Assembly: GCA_902565895.1 (NCBI GenBank)
Contig: CACFGV010000004.1
Coordinates: forward strand, 26,186-90,185
Direction: 5' to 3'
Source: K189A clade bacterium
GTDB taxonomy: Bacteria; Pseudomonadota; Gammaproteobacteria; Pseudomonadales; Azotimanducaceae
DNA: 64,000 bases
A program made the translations under genes and the position numbers. The notes under the pieces were generated by a model. That model made no database searches, had not been told where the DNA came from, and worked only from the letters and a program-made list of their open reading frames with translations. Of this stretch, positions 20,500-29,070 are shown one piece after another. Position 1 is the stretch's first letter. Each line of letters opens with the position of its first letter.

Positions 20500-21018
20500 T
20501 CAGTGATCTAGCAGCAAACTGTCCTCAAAACGCCGGGTCTCAAACTCGACCTTACGCTTCAGATAGGTTGTGCCTACCATTCCGGATAATGATGCAATCA
20601 TGCCGGACATGGTGGGTATGGTTGCCATTGACACCCCTGCCGCCATTGAACGAGCGTTACCGCCCTGCACCGCCATAGCATTAAAGACCTCAATCATTCC
20701 GGTCACCGTTCCAAGCAGTCCAAATAACGGACAAAGTGCGACACAGGTTTCGATGATCGAGAGACTGCCGGCAATTTTGCCAGCACCCTCAGATATAATC
20801 CCTTCCCGAATCTGATGCGCACTCCAAGAACTACGCTCCGTACGGTTTTCCCAGGTGCTTGTTGCTTCAAACAACAATTTCTTGTGTTCGGCACGGAAAT
20901 ACCAAATTCGCTCGAAGATCAGTGTCCACATGAAACACGTTAATGCCGCGATGTACCACAAGACGTTTCCGCCCATTTCCATGTAGCGGATGATGTCCAG
21001 GTAAGCTTCACTAAACAT
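20500..21018 (-). CDS. exbB: ExbB2-type biopolymer transport protein
   Basis: A 172-residue MotA/TolQ/ExbB proton-channel protein with three transmembrane helices (about 17-35, 88-110 and 130-150). It shows the conserved GLLGTVTGMIEVFNAMAVQG and MSGMIASLSGMVG segments that line the channel. This is the short ExbB of a TonB2 set, co-encoded with a long ExbB-like protein just upstream (22-base gap) and ExbD downstream (48-base gap). Confidence 0.9.
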   Translation of the reverse strand: MFSEAYLDIIRYMEMGGNVLWYIAALTCFMWTLIFERIWYFRAEHKKLLFEATSTWENRTERSSWSAHQIREGIISEGAGKIAGSLSIIETCVALCPLFGLLGTVTGMIEVFNAMAVQGGNARSMAAGVSMATIPTMSGMIASLSGMVGTTYLKRKVEFETRRFEDSLLLDH

Positions 21019-21040
21019 AGATGCCTTCCAGTGTGCTCGA

Positions 21041-22519
21041 TCAGCCTAAGGCCTGACCTGATTTTTCTGCATGATCAGCTATGATGCCGGCGCTTTGTTC
21101 TTCAATAATGTGCAGCAAGTCCTTTGACGCCGATTGCACGAATTGGTGCAATAACGTGGTCGGAATCGCTACAGTAATTCCAAGTACCGTGGTCATCAAC
21201 GCAGTAGAAATACCACCTGCCATGGTCTTTGGATCACCGGTACCAAACAATGTGATCGCCTGGAAGGTTTCGATCATACCGATCACCGTACCCAAAAGCC
21301 CTGCCAGCGGCGCTACAACAGAAATCACCTGGATCAGACTGATGCGTTTGGTTAGATCGGGCGTCTCGCCTAAGATCGCTTCGCCCATCTTCAGCTCTAG
21401 GGTTTCTACATCAACGTCCTTGTTCTCTTCATAGACGCTCAATACACGGCCCAAGGGATTATCCCGGCTAACTGTGGAGCTGTTGCGCTGAGCTTTGACC
21501 TTTCCGCCGACTACAAAAGTGAGGGTAATCAACCGCTCGATCGCGATAATTAACGCCGCGATGCCGACTAGAATTATGATCGCACCAATCACACCGCCCT
21601 GGCCGTCACAGAATGGTAAATAGCACTCACTGAGCCCACCCAGTGGGGAGCCAATCCTCTCGCCAAAGGTTGCCGATTGAATTAACAGCGCCAAAAGCGA
21701 GCCGCGAGTTGGATCAACAGAGAATTCTACGATCTCACCGGGTTGCGCGTCCTGCATTTCTTCGGCTGTGCTGGTATGGCGACCCGTCGGCTGTCGCGCA
21801 ATTTCGGTTATGGTCTGTGTGTCTACATTCCATTGCAGATACTCGCCGTCGCCGAGCAGCGCGAATGAACCTACACGAACAATATCAGTGTTGTCTTTAT
21901 CACCAGACAAGCGAGTAATAGTTCCGGGATAACGGGAGATCTTGCCTGACTCGGTCATTTCCCGCTGCAGCTCGAACCACAGCGATTCCATTTCATCAAT
22001 ACTGGCCAGCTGACTGGACGTGCCCATCTTTTTAGCGAGATTGCCTAAGAACTCGCCGCGATTTGGGTATTGGCTGGAGATTAAAGAACCCTCAAACAAT
22101 CCGCGAGTATCGCCAGCGACTTGCTGCAGAACACCAAACAGCTCGCGTAAACTTCCCAACCGCTTGTCTAGCTGCTCTTGCAGATCGCCAATGCGAATTT
22201 CGTTCTCTTCAAAAGTTGTTTCAAGACGATCTGAACGTCGTTGTTCACGGGTACGTTCATTCTTTGCGTCTTGCAGCATTTTCGCCTGATTCGCTTTCTC
22301 CTGTGCGAATCGGCGCTCACGGGACGAGTGTTCTTGAGATTCAACAACCCGCCGCTGCTCAACATTGTCTAGCAGCTCATCGAGGCTGCTCGCTTTGACC
22401 ACTTCAAGATCACCCGCAGCAGGTGCGGCATCTTCCGCGACGCTTACATGCGCCATCATCATCAACGCAGTCAGAGCTGCGCCAAAGGCAAATTTAATTT
22501 TCATAAGAGTTGTTCTCAT
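21041..22519 (-). CDS. long MotA/TolQ/ExbB hybrid protein, TtpC-like
   Basis: 492 residues. A signal peptide (about 1-28) is followed by a long charged coiled-coil periplasmic region (about 40-135), a periplasmic domain, then a C-terminal MotA/TolQ/ExbB channel domain (about 310-490) with GLLGTVIGMIETFQAITLFG. This build matches TtpC of the Vibrio TonB2 system, which is required for TonB2-dependent siderophore uptake. The ATG at 22519 overlaps the stop of the DUF3450 gene (ATGA), indicating translational coupling; an internal ATG at 22504 is the alternative start. Confidence 0.85.
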   Translation of the reverse strand: MRTTLMKIKFAFGAALTALMMMAHVSVAEDAAPAAGDLEVVKASSLDELLDNVEQRRVVESQEHSSRERRFAQEKANQAKMLQDAKNERTREQRRSDRLETTFEENEIRIGDLQEQLDKRLGSLRELFGVLQQVAGDTRGLFEGSLISSQYPNRGEFLGNLAKKMGTSSQLASIDEMESLWFELQREMTESGKISRYPGTITRLSGDKDNTDIVRVGSFALLGDGEYLQWNVDTQTITEIARQPTGRHTSTAEEMQDAQPGEIVEFSVDPTRGSLLALLIQSATFGERIGSPLGGLSECYLPFCDGQGGVIGAIIILVGIAALIIAIERLITLTFVVGGKVKAQRNSSTVSRDNPLGRVLSVYEENKDVDVETLELKMGEAILGETPDLTKRISLIQVISVVAPLAGLLGTVIGMIETFQAITLFGTGDPKTMAGGISTALMTTVLGITVAIPTTLLHQFVQSASKDLLHIIEEQSAGIIADHAEKSGQALG

Positions 22520-23295
22520 TGGGCTGCCTCCGCGCCTCGAATAGGTAAGCTAAGCATGTCAATAGACGCTTGCTGTCGCGCCATGCGGATACCCTGCCGA
22601 ACTGATCCTTCATAGCTACTGTCAACGGCTTGGTACGCGCCTGCGTCGGCATTCCACATGCCGGTCTCTTCGCCGTCAGGAGTCTGGTACACCAAAGCAA
22701 TACGACCGACTTTGAGCATATCCACTTGCCGTTCTACGCCATCTAACATGATGGTTGTGCCGTAGGTCTCCATCGTCCGGCCATATTCGTTCTCGATCTG
22801 AAACGCCCTAAGCACCTGGGAAAATTTTTCTGAGACGGCTACATCAGCACGATCCATGATTTCTCGTAGACGCTCAATGCGGTCACGACGCTCCTCCTCC
22901 AAAAACGGTATATCCAGTTCCACAAACTGTTCAAGACTGTCGATCATGCGCAGCATCAAGGGTGTTATCTGCCGCTCTATAACGGTCACCTCATCGATGG
23001 AGGACGACAATTGCGCCATCTCTTTTTCTTGATTGGAAATTTGTTTTTCCAGTTGGCGGTTGTAGACCCGTAGCCCCTCGATCTCTTTCAGAACGATTTT
23101 GTAATCGCTCAGCAGTCGACGCGTGTCTTCATTCAGAGCGTCGATTTTAGCTTGAGACTTTTTGGCATTCACATTCATGCGTTCCGCCACCTGAAAAATG
23201 TCATTCAGGGTCGTTGCATAAACTGAGGCACCCAACATGGCCGCCGCTACGGCCAGCACCATTGTTGACAGCCTTCGTATATGTTTTTTCATCAC
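22516..23295 (-). CDS. DUF3450 periplasmic coiled-coil protein of the TonB2 operon
   Basis: 259 residues: signal peptide (about 1-27, cleavage near VYAT), then a long coiled coil (about 30-130) and a C-terminal domain with FLEEERRDRIERLREIMDRADV and TGMWNADAGAYQAV. It matches DUF3450, the usual first gene of marine TonB2 operons. It overlaps the next gene by four bases. It is probably periplasmic and binds or organises the TtpC-like protein, whose N-terminal half is also coiled coil; that interaction is inference. Confidence 0.85.
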   Translation of the reverse strand: MMKKHIRRLSTMVLAVAAAMLGASVYATTLNDIFQVAERMNVNAKKSQAKIDALNEDTRRLLSDYKIVLKEIEGLRVYNRQLEKQISNQEKEMAQLSSSIDEVTVIERQITPLMLRMIDSLEQFVELDIPFLEEERRDRIERLREIMDRADVAVSEKFSQVLRAFQIENEYGRTMETYGTTIMLDGVERQVDMLKVGRIALVYQTPDGEETGMWNADAGAYQAVDSSYEGSVRQGIRMARQQASIDMLSLPIRGAEAAQ

Positions 23296-23705
23296 AACTT
23301 CCTACTGGAAAATCTATGGAATTTGCTACGGCGGGCTAGAGTAGCTTGCAACGCTACGGATCGAAAAACTGGTTTTCGATCTTTAACCACTCGAACAAAT
23401 AGTTTTAAGCAGCCTCTGCGCAACAGAACTGTCTGTCGGTTAAAAGCTGTTTGGGGGTGATCTCTTGGAACTAAGGCCCTTTCGGTTTAGTGCGTCCCTC
23501 AACGCTGACAGCCCCCCGCACTGAAGCGTGGGCCGAAGCATCAACAAACGCCCAAAGGATGTCAATAGTGCACCCTAAGCATATTTATCGCAGTGGTAGT
23601 GCACCCCCCTAGAGCAGCCTAAAAGTATAAATAATGACCGCTTCAAACCGGCATATCCCTTGCTCATCATTAGTTCGTTATCTATTCACTGCCGATGGCG
23701 TTTGG
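23296..23705. other. leader/intergenic region upstream of the TonB2 operon
   Basis: 410 bases with no gene I can support. Two adjacent inverted repeats lie 46-86 bases upstream of the DUF3450 start and are listed separately. Further out, a tagtgcaccc element occurs twice (about 23567 and 23599). Next to the dienelactone hydrolase stop (23706) I found no clear terminator. I could not identify a Fur box with confidence. Confidence 0.45.
23341..23381 (-). promoter_or_regulatory. two back-to-back inverted repeats before the TonB2 operon
   Basis: GTAGC-7-GCTAC (23341-23357) is followed after one base by a perfect 9-pair repeat GATCGAAAA-5-TTTTCGATC (23359-23381). Both lie upstream of the first gene of the TonB2 operon (start 23295). 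The second could be a dimeric-regulator operator or an RNA stem in the leader. No T tract follows on the minus strand, so termination is unlikely. Confidence 0.5.
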
Positions 23706-24380
23706 CTACTCTTCAACAAGATGGCTTGCAAAGAACTCCAAGGTCCTGTTTTGAGCCAGATCTGCCGCATCAGCATCGTAGCTGCCCCGCTGATCGCAAT
23801 TAAAACCGTGATCGGCGGCGTAAACGTGAATGGGTAGCTTTGGGTTCGCAGCGATAACCTTGTCTACGTCGGTCATAGGTATGTGCGCATCAAGCTCGCC
23901 AAAGTGAAGCATCGTGGGACACTGGGGGTTTTTATCAAGTTGACCAGCAATGCCACCGCCGTAGTAACCAACAACTGCAGATAAACCGGAAATCTGCGCT
24001 GCGCTCAGCCAGGACACCAAGCCGCCAAAACAAAACCCCACCAGACCGACTCTGCCGTCGTTCGCCGCCTGGTTGACTGTCGCCTGCACATCTTCAAGTA
24101 CCAACCCAAGATCCAGCTGGTTAAACGCAAGATCAATGCCCTTATCCATGTCAGCCTCTTCATATCCCAGTTCAATACCGCGACCTACTCGGTCAAACAG
24201 CATCGGCGCGTAGGCGTTGTAGCCATTGTGCGCGTAGCGATCTGCAACATCTCGAATATGCGAGTTGACACCAAAAATTTCTTGGATCACGACTACCGCA
24301 CCTTTAGCGCTGCCCTCAGGAGTTGCGCAGTAACAGCCCAACTCAAAACCATCCGATGACTTAATAGAAATATTTGTCAT
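23706..24380 (-). CDS. dienelactone hydrolase family protein
   Basis: A 224-residue alpha/beta hydrolase of the dienelactone hydrolase family, which opens dienelactones or related lactones/esters. The catalytic triad is visible: Cys117 in GFCFGG, Asp164 in HFGELDAHIP and His191 in AADHGFNCD. The oxyanion/N-terminal segment VVVIQEIFGVNSHIRDVADRYA is family-typical. No chlorocatechol or aromatic-ring genes are adjacent, so a general carboxymethylenebutenolidase-like role is all that can be said. Single gene on the minus strand. Confidence 0.88.
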   Translation of the reverse strand: MTNISIKSSDGFELGCYCATPEGSAKGAVVVIQEIFGVNSHIRDVADRYAHNGYNAYAPMLFDRVGRGIELGYEEADMDKGIDLAFNQLDLGLVLEDVQATVNQAANDGRVGLVGFCFGGLVSWLSAAQISGLSAVVGYYGGGIAGQLDKNPQCPTMLHFGELDAHIPMTDVDKVIAANPKLPIHVYAADHGFNCDQRGSYDADAADLAQNRTLEFFASHLVEE

Positions 24381-24530
24381 AGCTCCACCTCAAGAGATCC
24401 ACTGTTAAGAGGCCACACGATATAAGTGGTTCAAAAATCTTACAAACAGATTCTGCGTGTATATGCCACATTGTCTACGGACGAATTACGCTTATGATCC
24501 AGTGCCTACTTTTAAAACCGGGGATTCTCT

Positions 24531-25193
24531 GTGCCAACTTTCGACAATAAAGACATAAGAGCCATTCTTTGGGACTTCGGCGGTGTCTTTACCAGCAGTC
24601 CGTTCGATGCGTTCAATATTTTAGAAAAGCAACTCGGGGCACCCTTGGATTTCATAAGGGGTGTGAATGCAGTAAATCCAACTGAAAACGCATGGGCGAA
24701 ATTCGAATCCAGTGCTGTTTCGCTTGAAGAATTTGACGAGTTATTTGCCGCCGAGAGCGAGCAGATGGGACACCGGATTAATGGCAAAGACGTGGTCGCA
24801 GTGTTGAGCGGTAACCTGCGCCCTCGTATGGTAGAGACACTTAAGCGTTGCAAGGCACACTACAGAGTTGCCTGCATCACCAACAACGTTAAGGCCGGCC
24901 ACGGCCCCAGTATGACTCGCGACCCCGCTAAAGCCAATGCGGTAGCTGAAGTGATGCAACTGTTTGATCAGGTAATCGAGTCCAGCATAGAGGGGATTCG
25001 AAAGCCCAATCCAAAGATCTATCTCATCGCTTGTGAACGATTGGGTGTCCAGCCCGAAAACGCAATTTTTCTTGATGACTTGGGCATTAACTTAAAGCCG
25101 GCACGCGAACTGGGTATGCTAACAATCAAAGTGCTATCTGAAGCTCAAGCCATAGAGGATCTCGGCAAATTAACCGGCCTGGATTTCGATTAA
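24531..25193 (+). CDS. HAD-IA family hydrolase (ACAD10/sEH N-domain-like)
   Basis: 220 residues starting at a GTG with GGGGA eight bases upstream. Motif I is ILWDFGGVFTSSP, where the nucleophile Asp is present but the second position is Gly instead of the usual acid/base Asp, as in the ACAD10, epoxide-hydrolase N-domain and YihX-like groups. Motif II is CITNN, the motif III Lys is in GIRKPNPKIY, and motif IV is FLDDLGINLKPAREL. It is probably a phosphatase of a small organic phosphate. It converges with the PfkB gene, one base apart. Confidence 0.82.
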   Translation: MPTFDNKDIRAILWDFGGVFTSSPFDAFNILEKQLGAPLDFIRGVNAVNPTENAWAKFESSAVSLEEFDELFAAESEQMGHRINGKDVVAVLSGNLRPRMVETLKRCKAHYRVACITNNVKAGHGPSMTRDPAKANAVAEVMQLFDQVIESSIEGIRKPNPKIYLIACERLGVQPENAIFLDDLGINLKPARELGMLTIKVLSEAQAIEDLGKLTGLDFD

Positions 25194-25194
25194 C

Positions 25195-26118
25195 TTAAGC
25201 AATCGTACGCCAATTTAACTGCTCTTTAGCCACCAGTGTCTCGACCTGATCACGCGTAGGTATAGACGTGGAAGCTCCGGATCGAGTGACGGCGAGCGCT
25301 CCTGCGGCGCTGGCTGCTTCGAGGGCAACCGGTAACGGTTGGCCCGCGAGCATCGCCGCCATCAAATAGCCAATAAAAGAGTCACCAGCAGCTGTCTCAT
25401 CCACTGCCGACACCGAGTGGGCATTTAACATGATAACGTCTTTGGTCTCCGCTCTAGCGCACCAGAGTCCTTGATGTCCAAGCGTTAAGACCAAGTCTGT
25501 ACTGGTAAAGCGCTCTCTTAAGACTATCCATGCCTCGTTCAAATCAGAGCTTTTGGCCAAAGCCATCGCTTCAACTTCGTTTACGATAAGAAGCTGAGCC
25601 AACTCCAGTGGGTAATCGTGAATGCGATCGTCCGCCGGCGCCAAATTAATCGCTGCATTTACTTTCTTTGCGGCTGCCTGCGTGAGCATTTCCGCAACAT
25701 CGCTCGTTTCGTTTTGCAGTAGTAACCAATCTCCAGGCAATAAAGCGTGGAGTGCTTGCTTTCTCACCTGAGCCGGAATAAGCCGATTAGCCCCTGGAAA
25801 TATTACAATGGCGTTTTGCCCCGATGGGTCGACTTGAATCACCGCGTGCCCAGACGCAGTGTCAATCCGAGCCACCCCATCACTGCGCACACCCACCTCA
25901 TCTAGGACCGCAACTAAAGACTCACCGTCTTCGCCAACGGCACCGAAATGCAGGACCTCGGCACCGGCCCGAGCGGCAGCGAATGATTGGTTAAGTCCCT
26001 TGCCACCAGCATGTACCGTTCTACCAGTACTGGTAAGGGTCTCTCCAGAACCAACAAGACTTGGTACCTGATATACCCAATCAATACACAACGAACCAAA
26101 GTTAACCAGCTTGGGCAA
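25195..26118 (-). CDS. PfkB-family carbohydrate kinase (ribokinase-like)
   Basis: A 307-residue ribokinase-fold sugar or nucleoside kinase. It has the N-terminal segment STGRTVHAGGKGLNQSFAAARAGAEVLHFGAVGEDG (PfkB signature 1 region, given here in two overlapping family blocks) and the C-terminal DETAAGDSFIGYL, where the catalytic Asp follows the anion hole. The start is TTG at 26118 with AAGGA seven bases upstream. GKG in place of GGN/GGK variants points to a ribokinase-like substrate, but specificity is not readable. It is downstream of the CoxS/CoxM genes, 33 bases from CoxS. Confidence 0.8.
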   Translation of the reverse strand: MPKLVNFGSLCIDWVYQVPSLVGSGETLTSTGRTVHAGGKGLNQSFAAARAGAEVLHFGAVGEDGESLVAVLDEVGVRSDGVARIDTASGHAVIQVDPSGQNAIVIFPGANRLIPAQVRKQALHALLPGDWLLLQNETSDVAEMLTQAAAKKVNAAINLAPADDRIHDYPLELAQLLIVNEVEAMALAKSSDLNEAWIVLRERFTSTDLVLTLGHQGLWCARAETKDVIMLNAHSVSAVDETAAGDSFIGYLMAAMLAGQPLPVALEAASAAGALAVTRSGASTSIPTRDQVETLVAKEQLNWRTIA

Positions 26119-26151
26119 GGCTACATCCTTATACGATTACGCAGGTGCGCG

Positions 26152-26631
26152 TTAGGCCGGGTGGGACATCTCAGCTGCTGCATCTTGCACTGCGCGGACA
26201 ATCTTGTCGTAGCCCGTACACCGACAGAGATTGCCAGCCAACCAATAACGAATGGTGGCTTCGTCAGGGTTCGGATGTTTTTCGAGCAATGCTTTCGACG
26301 CCATAATGAATCCAGGTGTGCAGATTCCACATTGGAGTGCTGCGTGCTCGAGGAATTTAGTTTGCAGGGGGTGTAACCCAGCGTCACCAGCCACACCTTC
26401 AATGGTTTCTATGTCGGCGTCTTGAGCCTCTGCACCGAGCATAAGGCAGGCACAAACCAGCCTGCCGTCCACTAGAATGGAGCAAGCGCCGCAATCTCCG
26501 GTTCCGCACCCTTCCTTGGTTCCTGTGAGACCCAACTCGTGGCGCAAAACATCCAACATCGACTGATTCGGCTCGCATAGATATTCACGTGGTTCGTTAT
26601 TAATGCTGGTAGTGATGTGTAATTTACTCAT
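26152..26631 (-). CDS. (2Fe-2S)-binding small subunit of a molybdenum hydroxylase (CoxS type)
   Basis: 159 residues from the ATG at 26631, one base after the CoxM stop. Two iron-sulfur clusters are evident: a plant-ferredoxin type near the N terminus (KEGCGTGDCGACSILVDG followed by CACLM) and a four-helix type (CGICTPGFIM then CRCTGYDKIV). This subunit passes electrons between the molybdopterin and FAD subunits in xanthine-dehydrogenase-family enzymes. The third, molybdopterin-binding subunit is not encoded here. The ATG at 26655 is a less likely start inside coxM. Confidence 0.88.
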   Translation of the reverse strand: MSKLHITTSINNEPREYLCEPNQSMLDVLRHELGLTGTKEGCGTGDCGACSILVDGRLVCACLMLGAEAQDADIETIEGVAGDAGLHPLQTKFLEHAALQCGICTPGFIMASKALLEKHPNPDEATIRYWLAGNLCRCTGYDKIVRAVQDAAAEMSHPA

Positions 26632-26632
26632 G

Positions 26633-27508
26633 CTATCGCTCAATTGCCCTTGCACCTGCCACTTGCACCGCCCGACGACACAAGACAGCTACTATTTTCT
26701 TTCGATACGCTGCTGAACCACGTTTATCTGAAATCGGTTGTGCCGCCGCCTGACAAGCATTGCCAGCCGCCTGCAATGCATCATCATCTAAGGTACTGCC
26801 AATCAGAGCCTTGGCCGCATCAGGCACCAACAACGCTGTGGTCGCTACTGCGCCAATAGCAACCCTGGCTGCACTACAAATACCATCTTGCACCGTTACA
26901 GAAACGCCGACTCCTGCAACTGCAATGTCCATTTCAGTACGTGGGGTAAACCGCAAATACGCGTCCTTGGTTCCAACACCGGGTCGCGGCAGCTTTACCC
27001 CCAACAGAAACTCTCCATCCGCCAGCGCATTTCGTCCAACTCCAACTACAAATCTTTCAACCGCCATCTCGCGAGCGCCGCTCTGGGTGGCGATATCGCA
27101 AACCGCACCAGCGGCAATTAACGCCGGAATGCTATCGCCTGCAGGAGACGCATTACACAAATTGCCGCAAATTGTGGCACGGCCCTGCACCTGGGTTGAA
27201 CCGATCAGATCTGCCGCTTCGAGCAATCCAGGATACAAAGCTTTCAATTCGGAATTTTCCTGCATACGCGCACTCGGCACAGCAGAACCTATATAAATTT
27301 GATCTTGACTGACCTCGAGGCGATTGGTTTCTTGCAAACGCTTTATATCCACGATTGTGCGAGGCGCGCGTCGAGAGCTGCGCATTTGCACCAACACATC
27401 AGTGCCCCCAGCTAGTATCTGAGTAGGCCTACCATCATTTGCGTGCTCTTGAAGCAGCGCGGTCACCTCGGCAATAGAACTGGGTGCCGCATAGGCATAG
27501 GCTTCCAT
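26633..27508 (-). CDS. FAD-binding medium subunit of a molybdenum hydroxylase (CoxM type)
   Basis: 291 residues of the xanthine-dehydrogenase/CO-dehydrogenase FAD subunit. FAD-binding motifs are LAGGTDVLVQMR near residue 35 and TICGNLCNASPAGDSIP near residue 112, as in CoxM's AGG and TxGG(N) loops. The C-terminal domain (about 180-290) is the CO_deh_flav_C type. It is translated directly ahead of the small subunit. A complete enzyme needs a large Mo-cofactor subunit of about 750 residues, which is not on either side. Confidence 0.88.
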   Translation of the reverse strand: MEAYAYAAPSSIAEVTALLQEHANDGRPTQILAGGTDVLVQMRSSRRAPRTIVDIKRLQETNRLEVSQDQIYIGSAVPSARMQENSELKALYPGLLEAADLIGSTQVQGRATICGNLCNASPAGDSIPALIAAGAVCDIATQSGAREMAVERFVVGVGRNALADGEFLLGVKLPRPGVGTKDAYLRFTPRTEMDIAVAGVGVSVTVQDGICSAARVAIGAVATTALLVPDAAKALIGSTLDDDALQAAGNACQAAAQPISDKRGSAAYRKKIVAVLCRRAVQVAGARAIER

Positions 27509-27657
27509 AACGTCTCCAAACCGTATTTTCGATCAATCTAACATGAGTCGCATATAACGCGCAGTACCACTAGGTTGATTAGCTATAAATTGATCAGCTT
27601 GAGTCGACGCTCACTGCTATGATTATCGCTTCTGAACAGCACGACTAAACACCCGAT

Positions 27658-29070
27658 ATGGACGGCACTGAACGTTATTCGTATTTACCGATTGATACTC
27701 CCGAACTGTTGCAAGAGCACTACACCGAGATTCAAAAGACTTGGTGGCAAACGGTAACGGACGCCAAATTTGATCTCGTTGTCGTGCACGCTGGACAAGC
27801 TCAATTATTCTTTGAAGATGATCATGGCCCAACCTTCAAAGCCAACCCTCATTTTCTGCAATGGATCCCCCCTGAATACGCCGTCGCCGAAAGTTGCCTA
27901 GTGATCTGTCCAGGCAAAACAACCAGGCTACTGTTTTTCCAACCTAGCGATTATTGGCATGCGGTGCCAATGCCACCCGATCACTTGAGTGGACATTTGG
28001 AGATAAGGACGTTTACGACAGTTGCCGATCTGCATCAGCACTGCACTGAACAAGTAGAGCAGTTAACCAAGGCACCCGAGCGCGTCGCCTTTGTTGGTGA
28101 GCCTAGTTGCAAAACCCTGTTGGGCAAAGACTGGCAACAGAATCCGTCGAGCCTTATTCACAGACTAAATTTTGCCCGCGCTGCCAAGACCAATTACGAA
28201 CTCGCTGCGATGCGCAACGCATCGATCATGGGCGCACTGGGTCACCGAGCAGCGGCCAACTGTTTTAGCGAAGGTGGCAGCGAATTCGATGTGCACATGG
28301 CTTTTTTAGATGCCAGCGAGCAGAACGAACCAGAGCTGCCCTACGGCAACATCGTCGCTCAGAACCATCATGCCGCTTTTCTGCACTATCAATTCCAAGA
28401 CCGGCACACACCAACAGAACTGAACAGTCTGCTGATAGATGCTGGCGGAAGTTACCGCGGTTACGCCAGTGATATCACAAGAACCTACGTAACAGCGCAA
28501 TCTAACGCAGCACATGAGGCCCACGCGGCTTTTACGAGCTTGCTTGCCGAGATGCGAAACCATCAGGACCGACTGGTGAATGCGGTTGCGCCTGGCGGCA
28601 GCTACGTAGAACTGCAACAACTCATGCACGAACAACTTGCTGAGATCTTGACGACTCACCACATTCTTAAATGCTCAGCTCAAGAAGCCTTTGCACACGG
28701 ACTCACAGAAGCCTTCTGCCCTCATGGCCTTGGCCACTTGTTGGGATTGCAAGTGCATGATGTGGGTGGGCAACAAATCGCCGAATCAGGTGAACTGCGT
28801 CCGCCACCAGAGAACTATCCTGCGCTGCGTTTCACCCGACCGATCAGCGAGAATATGGTACTGACAGTTGAACCAGGGTTGTATTTCATTCCAGTGCTTC
28901 TGGAGCCCTATCGAAACAATCACGCCTCATTCAACTGGCACTTAATCGACGCACTTTGCCCATTCGGCGGGATTCGCATCGAAGATAACGTGCGCGTGCT
29001 GCCCACAGGAATAGAAAACCTGACACGCGATGCTTTTACGACTATTGGATATACGGGTGCCCATCCATGA
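27658..29070 (+). CDS. pepQ: Xaa-Pro dipeptidase
   Basis: An M24-family metallopeptidase that splits X-Pro dipeptides, 470 residues (E. coli PepQ 443). The N-terminal domain has the PepQ-typical FFEDDHGPTFKANPHFLQW. The dinuclear metal ligands are visible: Asp in LLIDAGGSYRGYASDITRTY (two Asp), His in HGLGHLLGLQVHDVGG, Glu in TVEPGLYFIP and Glu in GIRIEDNV. Its stop overlaps the start of the dipeptidyl peptidase gene by four bases, so both peptidases are coupled for proline-peptide use. Confidence 0.93.
   Translation: MDGTERYSYLPIDTPELLQEHYTEIQKTWWQTVTDAKFDLVVVHAGQAQLFFEDDHGPTFKANPHFLQWIPPEYAVAESCLVICPGKTTRLLFFQPSDYWHAVPMPPDHLSGHLEIRTFTTVADLHQHCTEQVEQLTKAPERVAFVGEPSCKTLLGKDWQQNPSSLIHRLNFARAAKTNYELAAMRNASIMGALGHRAAANCFSEGGSEFDVHMAFLDASEQNEPELPYGNIVAQNHHAAFLHYQFQDRHTPTELNSLLIDAGGSYRGYASDITRTYVTAQSNAAHEAHAAFTSLLAEMRNHQDRLVNAVAPGGSYVELQQLMHEQLAEILTTHHILKCSAQEAFAHGLTEAFCPHGLGHLLGLQVHDVGGQQIAESGELRPPPENYPALRFTRPISENMVLTVEPGLYFIPVLLEPYRNNHASFNWHLIDALCPFGGIRIEDNVRVLPTGIENLTRDAFTTIGYTGAHP

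Noticed and set aside
23567..23608. Repeated tagtgcaccc element as a CRISPR-like or mobile repeat
   Set aside because: Only two short copies with no regular spacer structure or cas genes.
26760..27296. 178-residue plus-strand frame opposite the CoxM gene
   Set aside because: Ala/Pro/Thr/Ser-rich antisense shadow; the CoxM frame has clear FAD-binding motifs.
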